DNA of 64,000 nt from CADEED01 sp020442965 (lineage in GTDB: Bacteria > Pseudomonadota > Gammaproteobacteria > Steroidobacterales > Steroidobacteraceae). Below, piece by piece: positions 44,776 to 54,734 of this stretch (the first letter of the stretch is position 1; each line of letters starts with the position of its first letter). Location of the stretch: positions 62,001 to 126,000 of the forward strand of contig JAWLAH010000005.1 in the NCBI GenBank assembly GCA_041395525.1, given 5' to 3'. The translations under genes were made by a program, and so were the position numbers. The notes below the pieces were generated by a model, which worked only from the letters and a program-made list of their open reading frames with translations, was not told the origin of the DNA and did no database searches.

Positions 44776-47289
44776 ATGTTGCAGCGCACGTCGTGGTCTG
44801 TAGTCGCTGTCGCTTTGACCGTGGTTCACGCCCCAGCGGTGACGGCTCAGGAAGTCGCCGAACCCATGCAGGAAATAACGGTGACCGCTCGCAAGCGCGA
44901 CGAGACACTGTTCGAAGTGCCGGTCGCGATCTCGGCGTTCACTGAAAAAGATCTGGTCAACGCGGGTGCCAAGGGTCTCGATGACGTTGCATCGTTGACA
45001 GCGGGCTTCCAGTTCTTCAACCAGGGTAACCAGGTACCTGGCCGATATAACACACAGCTACAGTTCCGCGGCCTGACCACCGCGCAGTTCTCGCCGAGCT
45101 TCGCCACCGGCGCCCTGTTCATCGACGGCATCTACGTGCTGAATGGCGGAACGTCCATCTCCTTGATGGACCTCGAACGAGTCGAGGTGATCAAAGGACC
45201 GCAGGCGGCCTACTTTGGTCGCAATACTTTCGGCGGCGCCGTCAACCTGATCACCCGCGATCCAGATCTGACGGAATTCTCTGGTACTGGCGAGATCGCG
45301 TTGAGCGGCCGCCAGAACAACGATTTCAGCGTGTTCGTCGAAGGGCCACTGATCGAAGACCGGCTCGCGTTCAGCCTGAGCGGGCGCCTGTACGACAAGC
45401 GCGGCCAGTGGACAGCAACCGACGGCGGCCGGCTCGGCGACGAGGAGACGCGGACCGTGAACGGCGTACTGCTGTGGCGGCCCATTGACGCCTTGTCGGT
45501 GAAGCTGCGCTACGCCTACTCCCAGGATCGGGACGGTCCGGCGGCGCAGGGCTTCATTTCGGGCATTCTGAACGACTCCTGCAGCGGGCTCACGATCGAC
45601 ACCGTGCAAGGACCGCGTCAGCCGCGACGCTACATTTGCGGTCGCGTGCCGGACATGGACTCGCGCGCGTATTCATAGGGAAAATCGTCCTCGAATACGA
45701 TCATCCCGGATTCGGTGATCGCCGCCGGGCAGATCAACCCGGCGACGCTGGTGGCCGGCGCCCCGCAGGTCACCGAAGTGGGCATGAAGCGCAACACCGA
45801 GCGCCTGAGTCTCGCCGCCAACTACGAGTTGGGCGACTACAGCCTGGCGCTGACCGTGGCACGCAACGAGCAGCAAGCCAACTGGATCCGCGACTACGAC
45901 ATGACCGATCGCGTCTCGTTCTTTTCGCGCGATCCTCAGGTCATGGACGACAAGAGCTACGAGCTGCGCCTGGTTGGCCCCCAGGGTGGCCGCTTCCGCT
46001 GGCTGGCCGGCGCTAACTACTACACCCAGGAATTCATTTCGTCCGGCGGCGGCGGCGATACCACCATCTCCTGCGTCTCGACTTCCACCACTCTCACCGA
46101 TGATCCATCCACCTGTACGGGCCAGGTGCTCCTCAACTCGAACAATCTGTCGCAGAGTGCGGATCAGACCAAGGTAGTGGGCTATTTCGCCGCGGTCGAT
46201 TTCGACATTCTGGAGACGCTGACGCTGAGCGTCGAGGGGCGACTGCAGAGTGACGAGCTCACCAAGGGAGCCGGCCTGGTCAATCCCGGCGCGACACGGC
46301 TGCGGGAATCCTTCGATGACTTCCTGCCACGCGCAATCCTGCGGTGGCGCCCGCTGCCCGATACGAATCTGTACTTGAGCTATTCCGAGGGGCAGATCGC
46401 CGGCGACTTCAATACGTTCTTCATCAACGCCGACGCGCGCGAACGCGCGCAGTACCTGGCTCAGGATGCGCGCCTGTCCGAGTCGCTGCCTGCCGAAACG
46501 TTGGAAGCCTGGGAGATCGGCTGGAAACAGCGTCTGCTCGATGATCGAATGGAATTCAGTCTCGCGCTCTTTCACAACACCTGGAAAAATATCAAGGGTC
46601 GTAGCGCGTACGCGATCAACGAAACCTGCCGCGCTGCGGAGATCGCTGCGCGGACCATCGGCTGCAATCCCGCACAGGGCCAGGCCATTGGAACGCCGAA
46701 GCAAGTTCCCGGCCCGACCGGCAGCCTCATTCCGCTGTTCCTGACGCGCAGCGTGCTGCTGCCGGGCGACGCCACGATCAAGGGGCTCGAACTCGAATCT
46801 CGCATCGGTGTCACGGACAACCTGTCCGTCCAGACAACCCTGGCGTATATCGACTCCGCCTACGACGACTACATCTTCAACTTCGTCGAGCCGATCGCGG
46901 GTTTCAACCAGATGAAAGGCAAGCAGACGCCACGACAACCGCGGTGGAGCGGCAGTGTGTCGGCCACCCAGAACTTCCAGGTGCGCGGTGTCGAATCCTT
47001 CGTCCGCCTCGACGTCAACTACCAGGGCAAGTCCTTCGCGGACGAGTCCAACCTCGCCTATATGGCCGCGTATACGCTGGTGAATCTGCGAGCGGGCTTC
47101 GAGATGGGCCGCTATCGGGTCGAGGCATATGCCCGCAACCTTACCGACGAGGACGCGTGGATGACAGGCGCCCGGTTCTCGGACTTTTCTTCGCCCTTTC
47201 AGGCGCCGCTGCTATCGGCCAAACAAGGCATCGCCGTATCGCCACTCGACAAGCGCGACTTCGGCCTGCGTGTCAACTTTTCGTTCTAG
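44776..47289 (+). pseudogene. TonB-dependent receptor with in-frame amber codon
   Basis: The reading frame encodes a full-length TonB-dependent outer-membrane receptor of about 837 codons. Features are a signal peptide, the TonB box region MQEITVTARKRDE, a plug domain (RVEVIKGPQAAYFGRNTFGG, GAVNLITRDP) and a beta barrel ending in LRVNFSF with a terminal Phe. It is interrupted by one TAG at 45676-45678, after about 300 codons, and continues in the same frame to the normal end. The break may be a real nonsense mutation, a suppressible codon or a sequence error. The flanking protein sequence reads as intact receptor on both sides. GAGGAA precedes the ATG at 44776. Confidence 0.85.
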
Positions 47290-48788
47290 GGAGAGCCGAG
47301 GCGACCCTCGCCTAACAGGCGGCCCAAGGTCAGCGCCGGCGTGAGCATCATGCCCGGGACGAACGCATCGCCCACGGTAGCGCCGCTGCCGAGCACTTCG
47401 CCCGCGGCATACAGATTCTTCATCGGGGTGCCATCGCTGCGCAGCACGCGCATCTGACCGTCCACGATAACGCCGGTGGACGACGTGGCGGAATGCCCCA
47501 GATGGGTGACGGCATAGTAGGGCGGCGTGCCGATCTGCTTCGGCAGATATTGCCGTCCGAGTCGATCGTGCCCGCTACTTACCGCAGCATTGTAGTCGCG
47601 CACGGTTGCCTCGAGCGTGGCCGCAGCAACGCCAATCTTGTCAGCGAGTGACGCGAGCGAATCAGCCCGCGCGAACATGCGATGCGTGCCAAAGTGACTG
47701 ACCAGCTTGTCGTGCGTCCACTCCGGCAAGCCTGAGGGGGCCGCGTCGAGAATGCCCTGATCGAAGACAATCCGATAGCGCAGCCGTGGCTGGCGGTACA
47801 GCGCCAGCTCCCGCTCATAGGTCTCGGGGGCGTCCTCGCGGACGTAGCGTTGCCCGGAATCGTCGACCCAGATCTCCCACGGCTGCCGCAGGTCCGGCCG
47901 CGTATTGAAGCGCGCGTAAACCTTGGCAGGATAGTGGTCGCTGGTCAGGATCGAACCCGTACCGGAGCGGTGCAGTTCTTGGCCACGCAGCGCGCCACCC
48001 ATCGCAGTGACCATTTGCAGACCGTCCCCGCGCGAGAACGGATAGGCGGTGGCCGCATAGGCCGGCCGGTGGATCAGCTGTTCGAACAAGGTCGGGTTCA
48101 TCGCGTAGCCACCCGTCGTCAGCAGCGTGCGCCGCGCGCTGAAAGTCAGATCGCTATCGCCCACGCGCGCTCGCGCGCCCGTCACTGCGCCGGCGGCATC
48201 GGTGACCAGCGCAGTGATGCGTGTGTCGAGCTGCAAGCTGACGCGTTCCTGCGCCAGCAGCGTCGCGAGCTCCTGACGCACGATGGCGAGGATGGCCCGG
48301 CCCTCGCGCCTGTCCCACAGAAAGCGAGCGACCGAATAGCCCGGACGCCCGCCATGGCCCTTGATCGGATGCCCGTCGACCGGCGTGAGGCCGGCACCTA
48401 ACAACCAGTTCACGGTATCGGCGGCGTTGTCGGCCACGATCCGCGCAATCGCAGGATCGGCCTTGCCGTTCGATAACCGCATGATGTCGGCAAAATGCTG
48501 ATCGGGAGTATCGACGATGCCCTGCTTCGCCTGAGCGGTCGTGCCAGCCCCGCACAGCTGACCAGCAGACAGGTGCAGCGTACCGCCGATGTCCGCCGCC
48601 GCATCGACGAGCAGGACGCGAGCACCGCGCCGCGCCGCAAAGATGCCGGCGGCCAATCCGGCGGTGCCCGCGCCAATAATCAGATAGTCCCACCGTGTGG
48701 CAGCAGCCCGCGCCGCGCGTGCGTAGCGGGTCAGCGCGGTCGCTGCGGCGCTCGCGACGGTGGCGCGCAGAAAGGTACGGCGTTTCAT
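47286..48788 (-). CDS. Tat-exported FAD-dependent dehydrogenase, paralog 1
   Basis: A 500-residue flavoprotein of the FAD_binding_2 family (fumarate reductase/flavocytochrome c/3-ketosteroid dehydrogenase group). It begins MKRRTFLRATVASAAATALT, a twin-arginine signal, so it should act in the periplasm. FAD-binding motifs are YLIIGAGTAGLAAGIFAARR and GGTLHLSAGQLCGAG; the C-terminal motif is YAAGEVLGSGATVGDAFVPG. The ATG at 48788 has a GGAAG site; the frame is open a further 8 codons. It is transcribed against the TonB receptor genes and shares the divergent region that holds the second lux-type box. Confidence 0.88.
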   Translation of the reverse strand: MKRRTFLRATVASAAATALTRYARAARAAATRWDYLIIGAGTAGLAAGIFAARRGARVLLVDAAADIGGTLHLSAGQLCGAGTTAQAKQGIVDTPDQHFADIMRLSNGKADPAIARIVADNAADTVNWLLGAGLTPVDGHPIKGHGGRPGYSVARFLWDRREGRAILAIVRQELATLLAQERVSLQLDTRITALVTDAAGAVTGARARVGDSDLTFSARRTLLTTGGYAMNPTLFEQLIHRPAYAATAYPFSRGDGLQMVTAMGGALRGQELHRSGTGSILTSDHYPAKVYARFNTRPDLRQPWEIWVDDSGQRYVREDAPETYERELALYRQPRLRYRIVFDQGILDAAPSGLPEWTHDKLVSHFGTHRMFARADSLASLADKIGVAAATLEATVRDYNAAVSSGHDRLGRQYLPKQIGTPPYYAVTHLGHSATSSTGVIVDGQMRVLRSDGTPMKNLYAAGEVLGSGATVGDAFVPGMMLTPALTLGRLLGEGRLGSP

Positions 48789-48844
48789 CGTTGGACTTCC
48801 ACTTTTTCCCACACCTTTTTACGGCATCGCGGCCGCCAGTACGA

Positions 48845-48889
48845 CTACCGGAATCGGTAGTTCCCCCGTAGGCGGCAGCCCAGTACAAC
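48845..48889 (+). promoter_or_regulatory. lux-box-like operator and promoter 2
   Basis: CTACCGGAATCGGTAG (48845-48860), TTCCCC (48861-48866), then 17 bases and TACAAC (48884-48889). Box, -35, spacer length and -10 match promoter 1 at 44046; the shared run after the box is TTCCCCCGT. The 4-base centre is the reverse complement of that in site 1. It drives the TonB receptor gene at 48932 and could also affect the divergent flavoprotein gene. Confidence 0.75.
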
Positions 48890-48931
48890 GGCGAAACGAC
48901 ACGCCTCCGCCAGGCACGAGGAGAATTGAAA

Positions 48932-51253
48932 TTGCAGAAGCTCAGGTTATGGTCGCTATTGGCCACCGTAGTCGCCTTGACTCAAACCGCCGTGCTGCCA
49001 GCGCAGGAAGCAACCGAGGCGCTCGAGGAGATCACCGTCACGGCGCGCAAGCAGTCCGAATCCCTGCAAAGTGTTCCGCTGACCGTCACGGCATTCAGTG
49101 AAGCCGATATCGAGCGCGCCGGTCTGCGTTCACTGACGGATCTGTCGGCCTTCAGCCCCGGACTCTACTACAGCGAGCAAGGCAGCCAACGCGGCGGGCG
49201 TTCTGAATCCGTCATTCGCTTCCGCGGCATGGACACTAACGACATCACGCCGACGCGTGCGCTGGCCTCGGCCTTCATCGACGGCATCTACGTCGCCGGG
49301 GGCCTCTCGAGCATCAGTCTCGAGGAAGTCGAGCGCGTGGAAGTGATCAAGGGACCGCAGAGCGCCTACTTCGGGCGCACCACCTTTGGCGGCGCGGTCA
49401 ATTTCGTCACTCGCCCTGTCAGCGACGAATTCTCGGGTCGCGCGGCGCTCACCGTTGCCGAAGACGGTGAATACGACGTCACCGGGAGCATTGAAGGACC
49501 GATCATCGGCGAGCGCCTCGCCGCGCGACTCACCGCGCGCTACTACACCCGCGATGGCCGTTACACCAGTGCCGCGGACGGTGGGCGCCTCGGCGCCGAA
49601 GAAACCCGCTCGGTCGACGGGACACTTGCCTGGCAGCCGACCGATACCTTGCGCATAAAGGTACGCGCCCATGTCGCAGAGGACGACGATGGCCCTGCGA
49701 CCACATTTGCCCTAACGAGTAACTATCACAACTGCGGCCCGTTTTTCCCCGGCGGCGTGACCTACATCTGCGGCGACCTGCCGATCGTGAAACACCCCGG
49801 CACGAACACGATTCTCGATCCGGTGCCCTATGACATCTACGTCAACAACAGCCGCAATACCGCGGCGCTGGAGCACGGCCCGAGCCTTGATCATCTCGGG
49901 CTGCGTCGTGATACGGAACAGTACAGCGTGAGCGCCGACTGGTCGTTGCCGAGCGATTTGACGCTGTCTTTCTCCGCCGCGTACGGCTCGATCTCGCAGC
50001 GGCGCATCATGGATCTGGACTTCACGCCGAGAAAGATCTGGCTCGAGGCGCACTTCCAGGAAATGCTCGATCGCAGTGCGGAGCTACGCCTGTCCCAACG
50101 GACGGACCGCCTCAGGTGGATGCTCGGCCTGTCGGCGTTCTCACTCGACTTCTCAACCCCGAGCGGCGCCTCGATCGGCTACCTGTATCCCAATACCGCA
50201 TTTCCGAACGGCTTCTTCATCGATCAGGTTGTTACCTCAACCTACGTCGACACGAGCGCCGTGTTCGGCGCGGTCTCCTACGATCTGACGGACCAGTGGA
50301 ACCTGAGTCTCGAAGCGCGCTATCAACAGGACAAATCAGATCAGGGCACCGTGGGCAATACGGAGCTGAAGAAAACCTACACCAATTTCCTGCCGCGCGT
50401 GATTCTGCAATGGCAGCCCTCGGACGAAACCAACCTGTACGTCACCTACGCCAAGGGTAACAAGCCGGGCGATTTCAACAGCAACCTGATCGCGCTCACG
50501 CCTGCGCAGGCCGCCGAAGCCGAGGCACAGACCGGGGCTACCACGTTCGTCGGGGAGGAAGAACTCGACAACTACGAAATCGGCTTGAAGAAGAGCCTGT
50601 TCGACAGACGCGTGCAGCTGAACGCTGCGGTCTATTACATGAACTGGCTCAACCAGCAGACGCGCACGACCGCGGTGATCACGGACCTGACCAATCCGGC
50701 GGGCAGGCGCACCGTGCCGGTCACGATTGCTGCGGGCAAGACCGAGCTGCACGGCCTGGAACTCGAGGGGCGCTGGCGCGCCACGCCTGAACTGACGATC
50801 GGGACCACGTTCAACTGGGCTGCCTCGGAGTACAAGGAATTCATCTGTGGCTTCTGCCAACGCGTGACCGGCATCAGTGACGTATCGGGCAACGAGACCC
50901 CCCGTTTTCCGGAGTACTCCGGGACGGTCAGCGCCGACTACGTGATGCCCTTCGGCGCATCCAAGGACTGGTTCGTCCGCGGCGACCTGATCTACACGGG
51001 TGCCGCGTGGGACGAAGCGTTCAATCTGGCCCAGAATCGTGACTCGTGGCGCGCGAACTTGCGCGGCGGTGTGACGATGGATCGGGTGCGCATCGAGGCG
51101 TTCGTCACCAATCTGTTCGACGACGACACCTATCTCTCGGCCGCAAGGTTTACGGATTTCACGCTCGGCAACTTCAATCTGAACAACTTCGTCACCAACG
51201 TCGTGCCGGCCGATCCGCGCAAGTTCGGGCTGCGCGTCAGCATGAATTTCTGA
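48932..51253 (+). CDS. TonB-dependent receptor, paralog 2
   Basis: An intact TonB-dependent outer-membrane receptor of about 773 residues. Signal peptide to about residue 26 (VLPAQE), TonB box region LEEITVTARKQ, plug motifs RFRGMDTN and RVEVIKGPQSAYFGRTTFGG, and a beta barrel ending in LRVSMNF with terminal Phe. Such receptors take up siderophores, vitamins, glycans or large organic molecules with TonB energy; the substrate is unknown. The start is TTG: the one at 48932 lies 8 bases after GAGGAG and is preferred to TTG 48926. It heads the operon that continues to the cytochrome gene. Confidence 0.92.
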   Translation: MQKLRLWSLLATVVALTQTAVLPAQEATEALEEITVTARKQSESLQSVPLTVTAFSEADIERAGLRSLTDLSAFSPGLYYSEQGSQRGGRSESVIRFRGMDTNDITPTRALASAFIDGIYVAGGLSSISLEEVERVEVIKGPQSAYFGRTTFGGAVNFVTRPVSDEFSGRAALTVAEDGEYDVTGSIEGPIIGERLAARLTARYYTRDGRYTSAADGGRLGAEETRSVDGTLAWQPTDTLRIKVRAHVAEDDDGPATTFALTSNYHNCGPFFPGGVTYICGDLPIVKHPGTNTILDPVPYDIYVNNSRNTAALEHGPSLDHLGLRRDTEQYSVSADWSLPSDLTLSFSAAYGSISQRRIMDLDFTPRKIWLEAHFQEMLDRSAELRLSQRTDRLRWMLGLSAFSLDFSTPSGASIGYLYPNTAFPNGFFIDQVVTSTYVDTSAVFGAVSYDLTDQWNLSLEARYQQDKSDQGTVGNTELKKTYTNFLPRVILQWQPSDETNLYVTYAKGNKPGDFNSNLIALTPAQAAEAEAQTGATTFVGEEELDNYEIGLKKSLFDRRVQLNAAVYYMNWLNQQTRTTAVITDLTNPAGRRTVPVTIAAGKTELHGLELEGRWRATPELTIGTTFNWAASEYKEFICGFCQRVTGISDVSGNETPRFPEYSGTVSADYVMPFGASKDWFVRGDLIYTGAAWDEAFNLAQNRDSWRANLRGGVTMDRVRIEAFVTNLFDDDTYLSAARFTDFTLGNFNLNNFVTNVVPADPRKFGLRVSMNF

Positions 51254-51286
51254 TGGCACTCGGCATTCACCCTAATGGAGATTTCA

Positions 51287-51928
51287 ATGAAGCATAGAAT
51301 TCTGTGGATCGTCGCTGTCACCGTTCTGTTCGCTGCGGACGCGGGATCAGCCGAGAAGCTCGTGTTCGACGCCAGCAAGTACTCGCAGAAAGTAACGGGA
51401 TGCGACCTGCTGGCAGCGCACGGCGACGACCCCAACGCGGTCGCACCAGGCTTGCACAAGGCGCAGATGGATTTGCCGGCGGCGATCGCTGCTTGCCAGG
51501 CGGCGGTCGCGCGAGACCCCAAGAATCCGCGCCTGAACTACCAACTGGGCCGCACTTACGGCTACAGTGGCGAGGGTGAGAAGGCGGGGCCGTACCGTGA
51601 CGTCGCGCTGGCAGCGGATTATCCGCAAGCGCTCTTCGTGTACGGCTTCATGCATCTCACCGGGATGAACAAGTCGACCAAAGATCCGTGTCTCGCGGGC
51701 GAACTGGTGCGACGATCAGCCCTGTACGGGCGCATCGCGGGGCAGATCGGTTTCCCCTTCTGGTCGCTCAAGGGCGAATTCAAGGGCTGTCCGGTCAAGC
51801 AGGACCTGGCGGAAATGCAGCAGTTCCTCGAGGCCGCCGACCAGCAGACGAGTGACTTCTATCAGGAGACCGCCATTGAGTTGCTGCAGGAAAAGATCAA
51901 GTCACGGTTGGCAACGAACAAGAAATGA
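51287..51928 (+). CDS. Exported TPR/Sel1-like protein, paralog 2
   Basis: A 213-residue exported protein, paralog of the product at 44129. It shares CDLLAAHGDDPNAVAPGLHK, MDLPAAIAACQAAV, YQLGRTYGYSGEGEKAG and AADYPQALFVYGFMHLTG, and keeps the four Cys positions (GCDLL, AACQ, DPCLAG, KGCPVK). A GGAG site supports the ATG at 51287. It lies 33 bases after the TonB receptor and overlaps the following flavoprotein start (ATGA). Repeated linkage to a TonB receptor suggests a periplasmic partner in uptake or processing. Confidence 0.8.
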   Translation: MKHRILWIVAVTVLFAADAGSAEKLVFDASKYSQKVTGCDLLAAHGDDPNAVAPGLHKAQMDLPAAIAACQAAVARDPKNPRLNYQLGRTYGYSGEGEKAGPYRDVALAADYPQALFVYGFMHLTGMNKSTKDPCLAGELVRRSALYGRIAGQIGFPFWSLKGEFKGCPVKQDLAEMQQFLEAADQQTSDFYQETAIELLQEKIKSRLATNKK

Positions 51929-53457
51929 GCGCCAGCGGGGTTAGCCGCCGGTGGGTGCTCAGCACGCTCGCGGCCGTCGCTGCGAGCAGCCGCGCGCGGG
52001 CCAAATCGGTTGCGCAATCGCAGTGGGACTTGATCATCGTCGGCGCGGGCACGGCGGGGCTGCCGGCAGCGCTGTTCGCGGCGCGGCGCGGCGCACGCGT
52101 ACTGGTGCTCGAGAAGGGCGCACAGGTCGGCGGCACACTGTGGTTCTCGGGCGGGCAGATGAGCGCCGCGGGTACGCGTCTGCAAAAGGCCAAGGGCATC
52201 GAGGATTCCCCGGCCGAGCATCTCGCCGACATCATGCGCATCAGCCGCGGCACGGCCAATGAGGACATCGTTCGGCTCGCCGTCGAGAATGCGGCGGGCA
52301 CGGTCGACTGGCTGGAGTCCGCGGGACTGACATTCGGACCGGGCTTCCCCGTAGCCGGGACCGGCCACGAACCGTACAGCCACGCGCGGGTGTGGGGTGC
52401 ACCGGATCGCGGGCTCGCCATTCTGCGCGTGCTCGAGAAGGAACTAACCACCGCACCCGCATCGTTGAGTGTGCTCAAGAGCACCGAGGTCGTCGAGCCG
52501 ATTCTGGATCGGCGCGGCGCCGTGCTGGGCGTCATCGCGAAGGATGAAGCCGGGGTGCGCCGCGATTTTCGCGCGCCGCACACAGTGCTGGCGAGCGGCG
52601 GCTACATGGCCAACACCGCGCTGTTTCAATCTCATGCTCAACGGCGTCCCGAAATACCGTGCCGCCGGCTGGCAATGAACACCGGTGTGGGAATCGACAT
52701 CGGGCGCAGCGCGGGCGGCTGGGTGCGCGGCCGGGAAAACTATCTGTGCGACTTCGGCAGTATTCCGGCGGATCTGGAAATCCCGAGTCCCGAGCTCGCC
52801 CGCTCCATCCATCATCCCGAACGGCGCGAGCCCTGGGAGATCATTGTCAATCGGGCCGGCAAGCGCTTCCTGGCCGAAGATCTGGGCAGCGTCGATGAGC
52901 GCGAGCACATGCTCCTCACACAGCCCGACAATCGCTACTGGCTCGTGTTCGACGAAGACATTTTGCGCAACGCACCGCCGCTCGTTCGCGGGGCTCCACC
53001 GGGTGAGCTGCGCGACTGGACCACCCAGGAACTGGCGGATGCTTTTGGAGTAGCGCCGGCGTTCACGTCGGCAGCGACCTTGGAGCAGCTTGCCGTGGGT
53101 GCGGGGATCGACCCCCGCAACCTGGTGGCCACCGTCGACGAGTACAACGCCGGCCAAGCGAGCGGTCATGATTCGCTCGGCCGCACGCATATGCCGCGGC
53201 CGATCAAGCGCGCGCCGTTCTATGCGATCCGTCATCAGGGCGCCACACTGATTGGCGTCGCGGGACTGGCCGTGGACGACAAGCTTCGCGTAACAAAGCC
53301 AGACGGTGCACCCGTTGCAGGGCTTTACGCCGCCGGTGAGCTGCTCGGCAACGGCACGCTGTCCGGGAAGGCCTTCTGTGCGGGTATGATGGTGACCCCC
53401 GCGCTCAGCTTTGGTCGCTGGCTGGGGGAGAATCTGCCGCTCGCCAAACGCGGCTGA
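51925..53457 (+). CDS. Tat-exported FAD-dependent dehydrogenase, paralog 2
   Basis: A 510-residue flavoprotein of the same FAD_binding_2 family as the one at 47286. The N-terminus MSASGVSRRWVLSTLAAVAA is a twin-arginine signal. Motifs are DLIIVGAGTAGLPAALFAAR, GGTLWFSGGQMSAAGTR and YAAGELLGNGTLSGKAFCAG. Residues about 234-250 read in the wrong frame: one extra base near 52624-52626 (TTT) and one missing base near 52674 (AA) compensate. The alternative frame gives the family-like FNLMLNGVPKYRAAGWQ. So the stored protein has a garbled stretch, from sequence error or a real double indel. ATGA overlap with the TPR gene. Confidence 0.85.
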   Translation: MSASGVSRRWVLSTLAAVAASSRARAKSVAQSQWDLIIVGAGTAGLPAALFAARRGARVLVLEKGAQVGGTLWFSGGQMSAAGTRLQKAKGIEDSPAEHLADIMRISRGTANEDIVRLAVENAAGTVDWLESAGLTFGPGFPVAGTGHEPYSHARVWGAPDRGLAILRVLEKELTTAPASLSVLKSTEVVEPILDRRGAVLGVIAKDEAGVRRDFRAPHTVLASGGYMANTALFQSHAQRRPEIPCRRLAMNTGVGIDIGRSAGGWVRGRENYLCDFGSIPADLEIPSPELARSIHHPERREPWEIIVNRAGKRFLAEDLGSVDEREHMLLTQPDNRYWLVFDEDILRNAPPLVRGAPPGELRDWTTQELADAFGVAPAFTSAATLEQLAVGAGIDPRNLVATVDEYNAGQASGHDSLGRTHMPRPIKRAPFYAIRHQGATLIGVAGLAVDDKLRVTKPDGAPVAGLYAAGELLGNGTLSGKAFCAGMMVTPALSFGRWLGENLPLAKRG

Positions 53458-53487
53458 CCCCAAGCGATTGCACTGCAGGAGTTCCTG

Positions 53488-54734
53488 ATGAATAGCAACG
53501 ATCCCGCTCGCAGCCGCCGTGCCTTCCTGCAAACCGCCACGGTCGCCGCCGCGTGGCGCTCGCTGGGTCTCGCAGTGCCTTACGCACGCTTCCTGCCCGC
53601 GGGTCTCATGCCGGTGGTAGCGCTAGCCGCCGGGGACGACATCCTCGCGAGCCTCGGCAAGACCGGACTCAAGCTGTTAGGCGACCGGCCGATCAACGCC
53701 GAGACACCTGCGCACCTGTTAGACGATGCGGTGACGCCCGCCAATCGCATGTTCGTGCGCAACAACGGTGTGCCGCCCGAACCCGTGGCCGACCCTGACG
53801 CCTGGGAACTGCGCGTCGAGGGCGAGTCGTGCGTCAAGCCCCAGACGTTCACGCTCGCCGAGCTCAAGCGCCAGTTCCGCCCCGTCACGCTGCAACTGCA
53901 ACTCGAGTGCGCCGGCAATGGCCGCGCCGAATTCCGCCCCCGTACGAGCGGCAATCAATGGACCACCGGTGCCATCGCCTGCCCCGAGTGGACCGGCGTA
54001 CGCCTGGCCGACGTCCTGACGCATTGCGGCGTCGCCAGCAACGCCGTCTATGTCGCCTACCACGGGGCCGATACACACCTCTCCGGCGATCCCAAGAAGG
54101 ATCCCATATCCCGCGGTGCGCCGTGGCCAAGGCAATGGAAAAGGAATCGCTGCTGGCGTTCGCCATGAACGGCGCACCGATCCCGCCCATCCATGGTGCG
54201 CCGCTACGCATGATCGTGAGCGGCTGGCCCGCCTCGGTGAGCGGCAAGTGGCTCAGGCAGGTGTTAGTGCGCGACCGCGTGCACGATGGCGAGAAGATGA
54301 ACGAAGACGCGTACCGCATGCCCTGCGAACCCGTGGCGCCCGGCACCAAGGTGCCCGATGACAAGATGTGCATCATCGGCTCCATGCCCGTCAAGTCGCT
54401 GATCACGTTTCCCGAGTCCGGCAGCCATGTGCCGCGGACCGAAGCCATGGCGCTGCGCGGCCATGCGTGGGCCAGTGATCGGGCCGTGACACGCGTCGAT
54501 GTGAGCATCGACTTCGGCGCCACCTGGCAGAAGACGCAACTCAAGGCACCCGTGAACCGCCTCGCCTGGCAGCACTTTGCTACCGAGATCAAGTTCCCCC
54601 AACCCGGCTACTACGAAGTGTGGGCGCGCGCCACCGATACGGCGGGACATGCACAACCCATGCTGGTGCCAGGCTGGAACCCCAAGGGATATCTCAACAA
54701 TGACTGCCACCGCATCGCCGTGCAGGTGGTGTGA
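53488..54734 (+). pseudogene. SorA-type molybdenum oxidoreductase, frameshifted
   Basis: This gene encodes a sulfite dehydrogenase-like (SorA/sulfite oxidase family) molybdopterin protein, in two frames. The first part has a Tat signal (SRRAFLQTATVAAAW) and the molybdenum ligand Cys141 in LECAGNGRAEFRP. The second part has VAKAMEKESLLAFAMNGAP, the Mo-co dimerisation domain and the family end VPGWNPKGYLNNDCHRIAV. The frame breaks at about 54123: restoring one G in GCGCCGTGG gives a continuous protein of about 415 residues. It is a single-base deletion, real or technical. SorA transfers electrons from its substrate to a cytochrome c, which is the next gene. Confidence 0.85.

Noticed and set aside
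45673..46938. A 421-codon open frame antisense to the TonB receptor
   Set aside because: It is a high-GC shadow of the receptor frame, without ribosome site or family motif.
50336..51259. A 307-codon open frame antisense to the second TonB receptor
   Set aside because: Shadow of the real gene; composition rich in Arg, Val and His as expected for an antisense frame.
52444..53532. A 362-codon open frame antisense to the second flavoprotein
   Set aside because: Shadow frame; the sense strand has clear FAD motifs.
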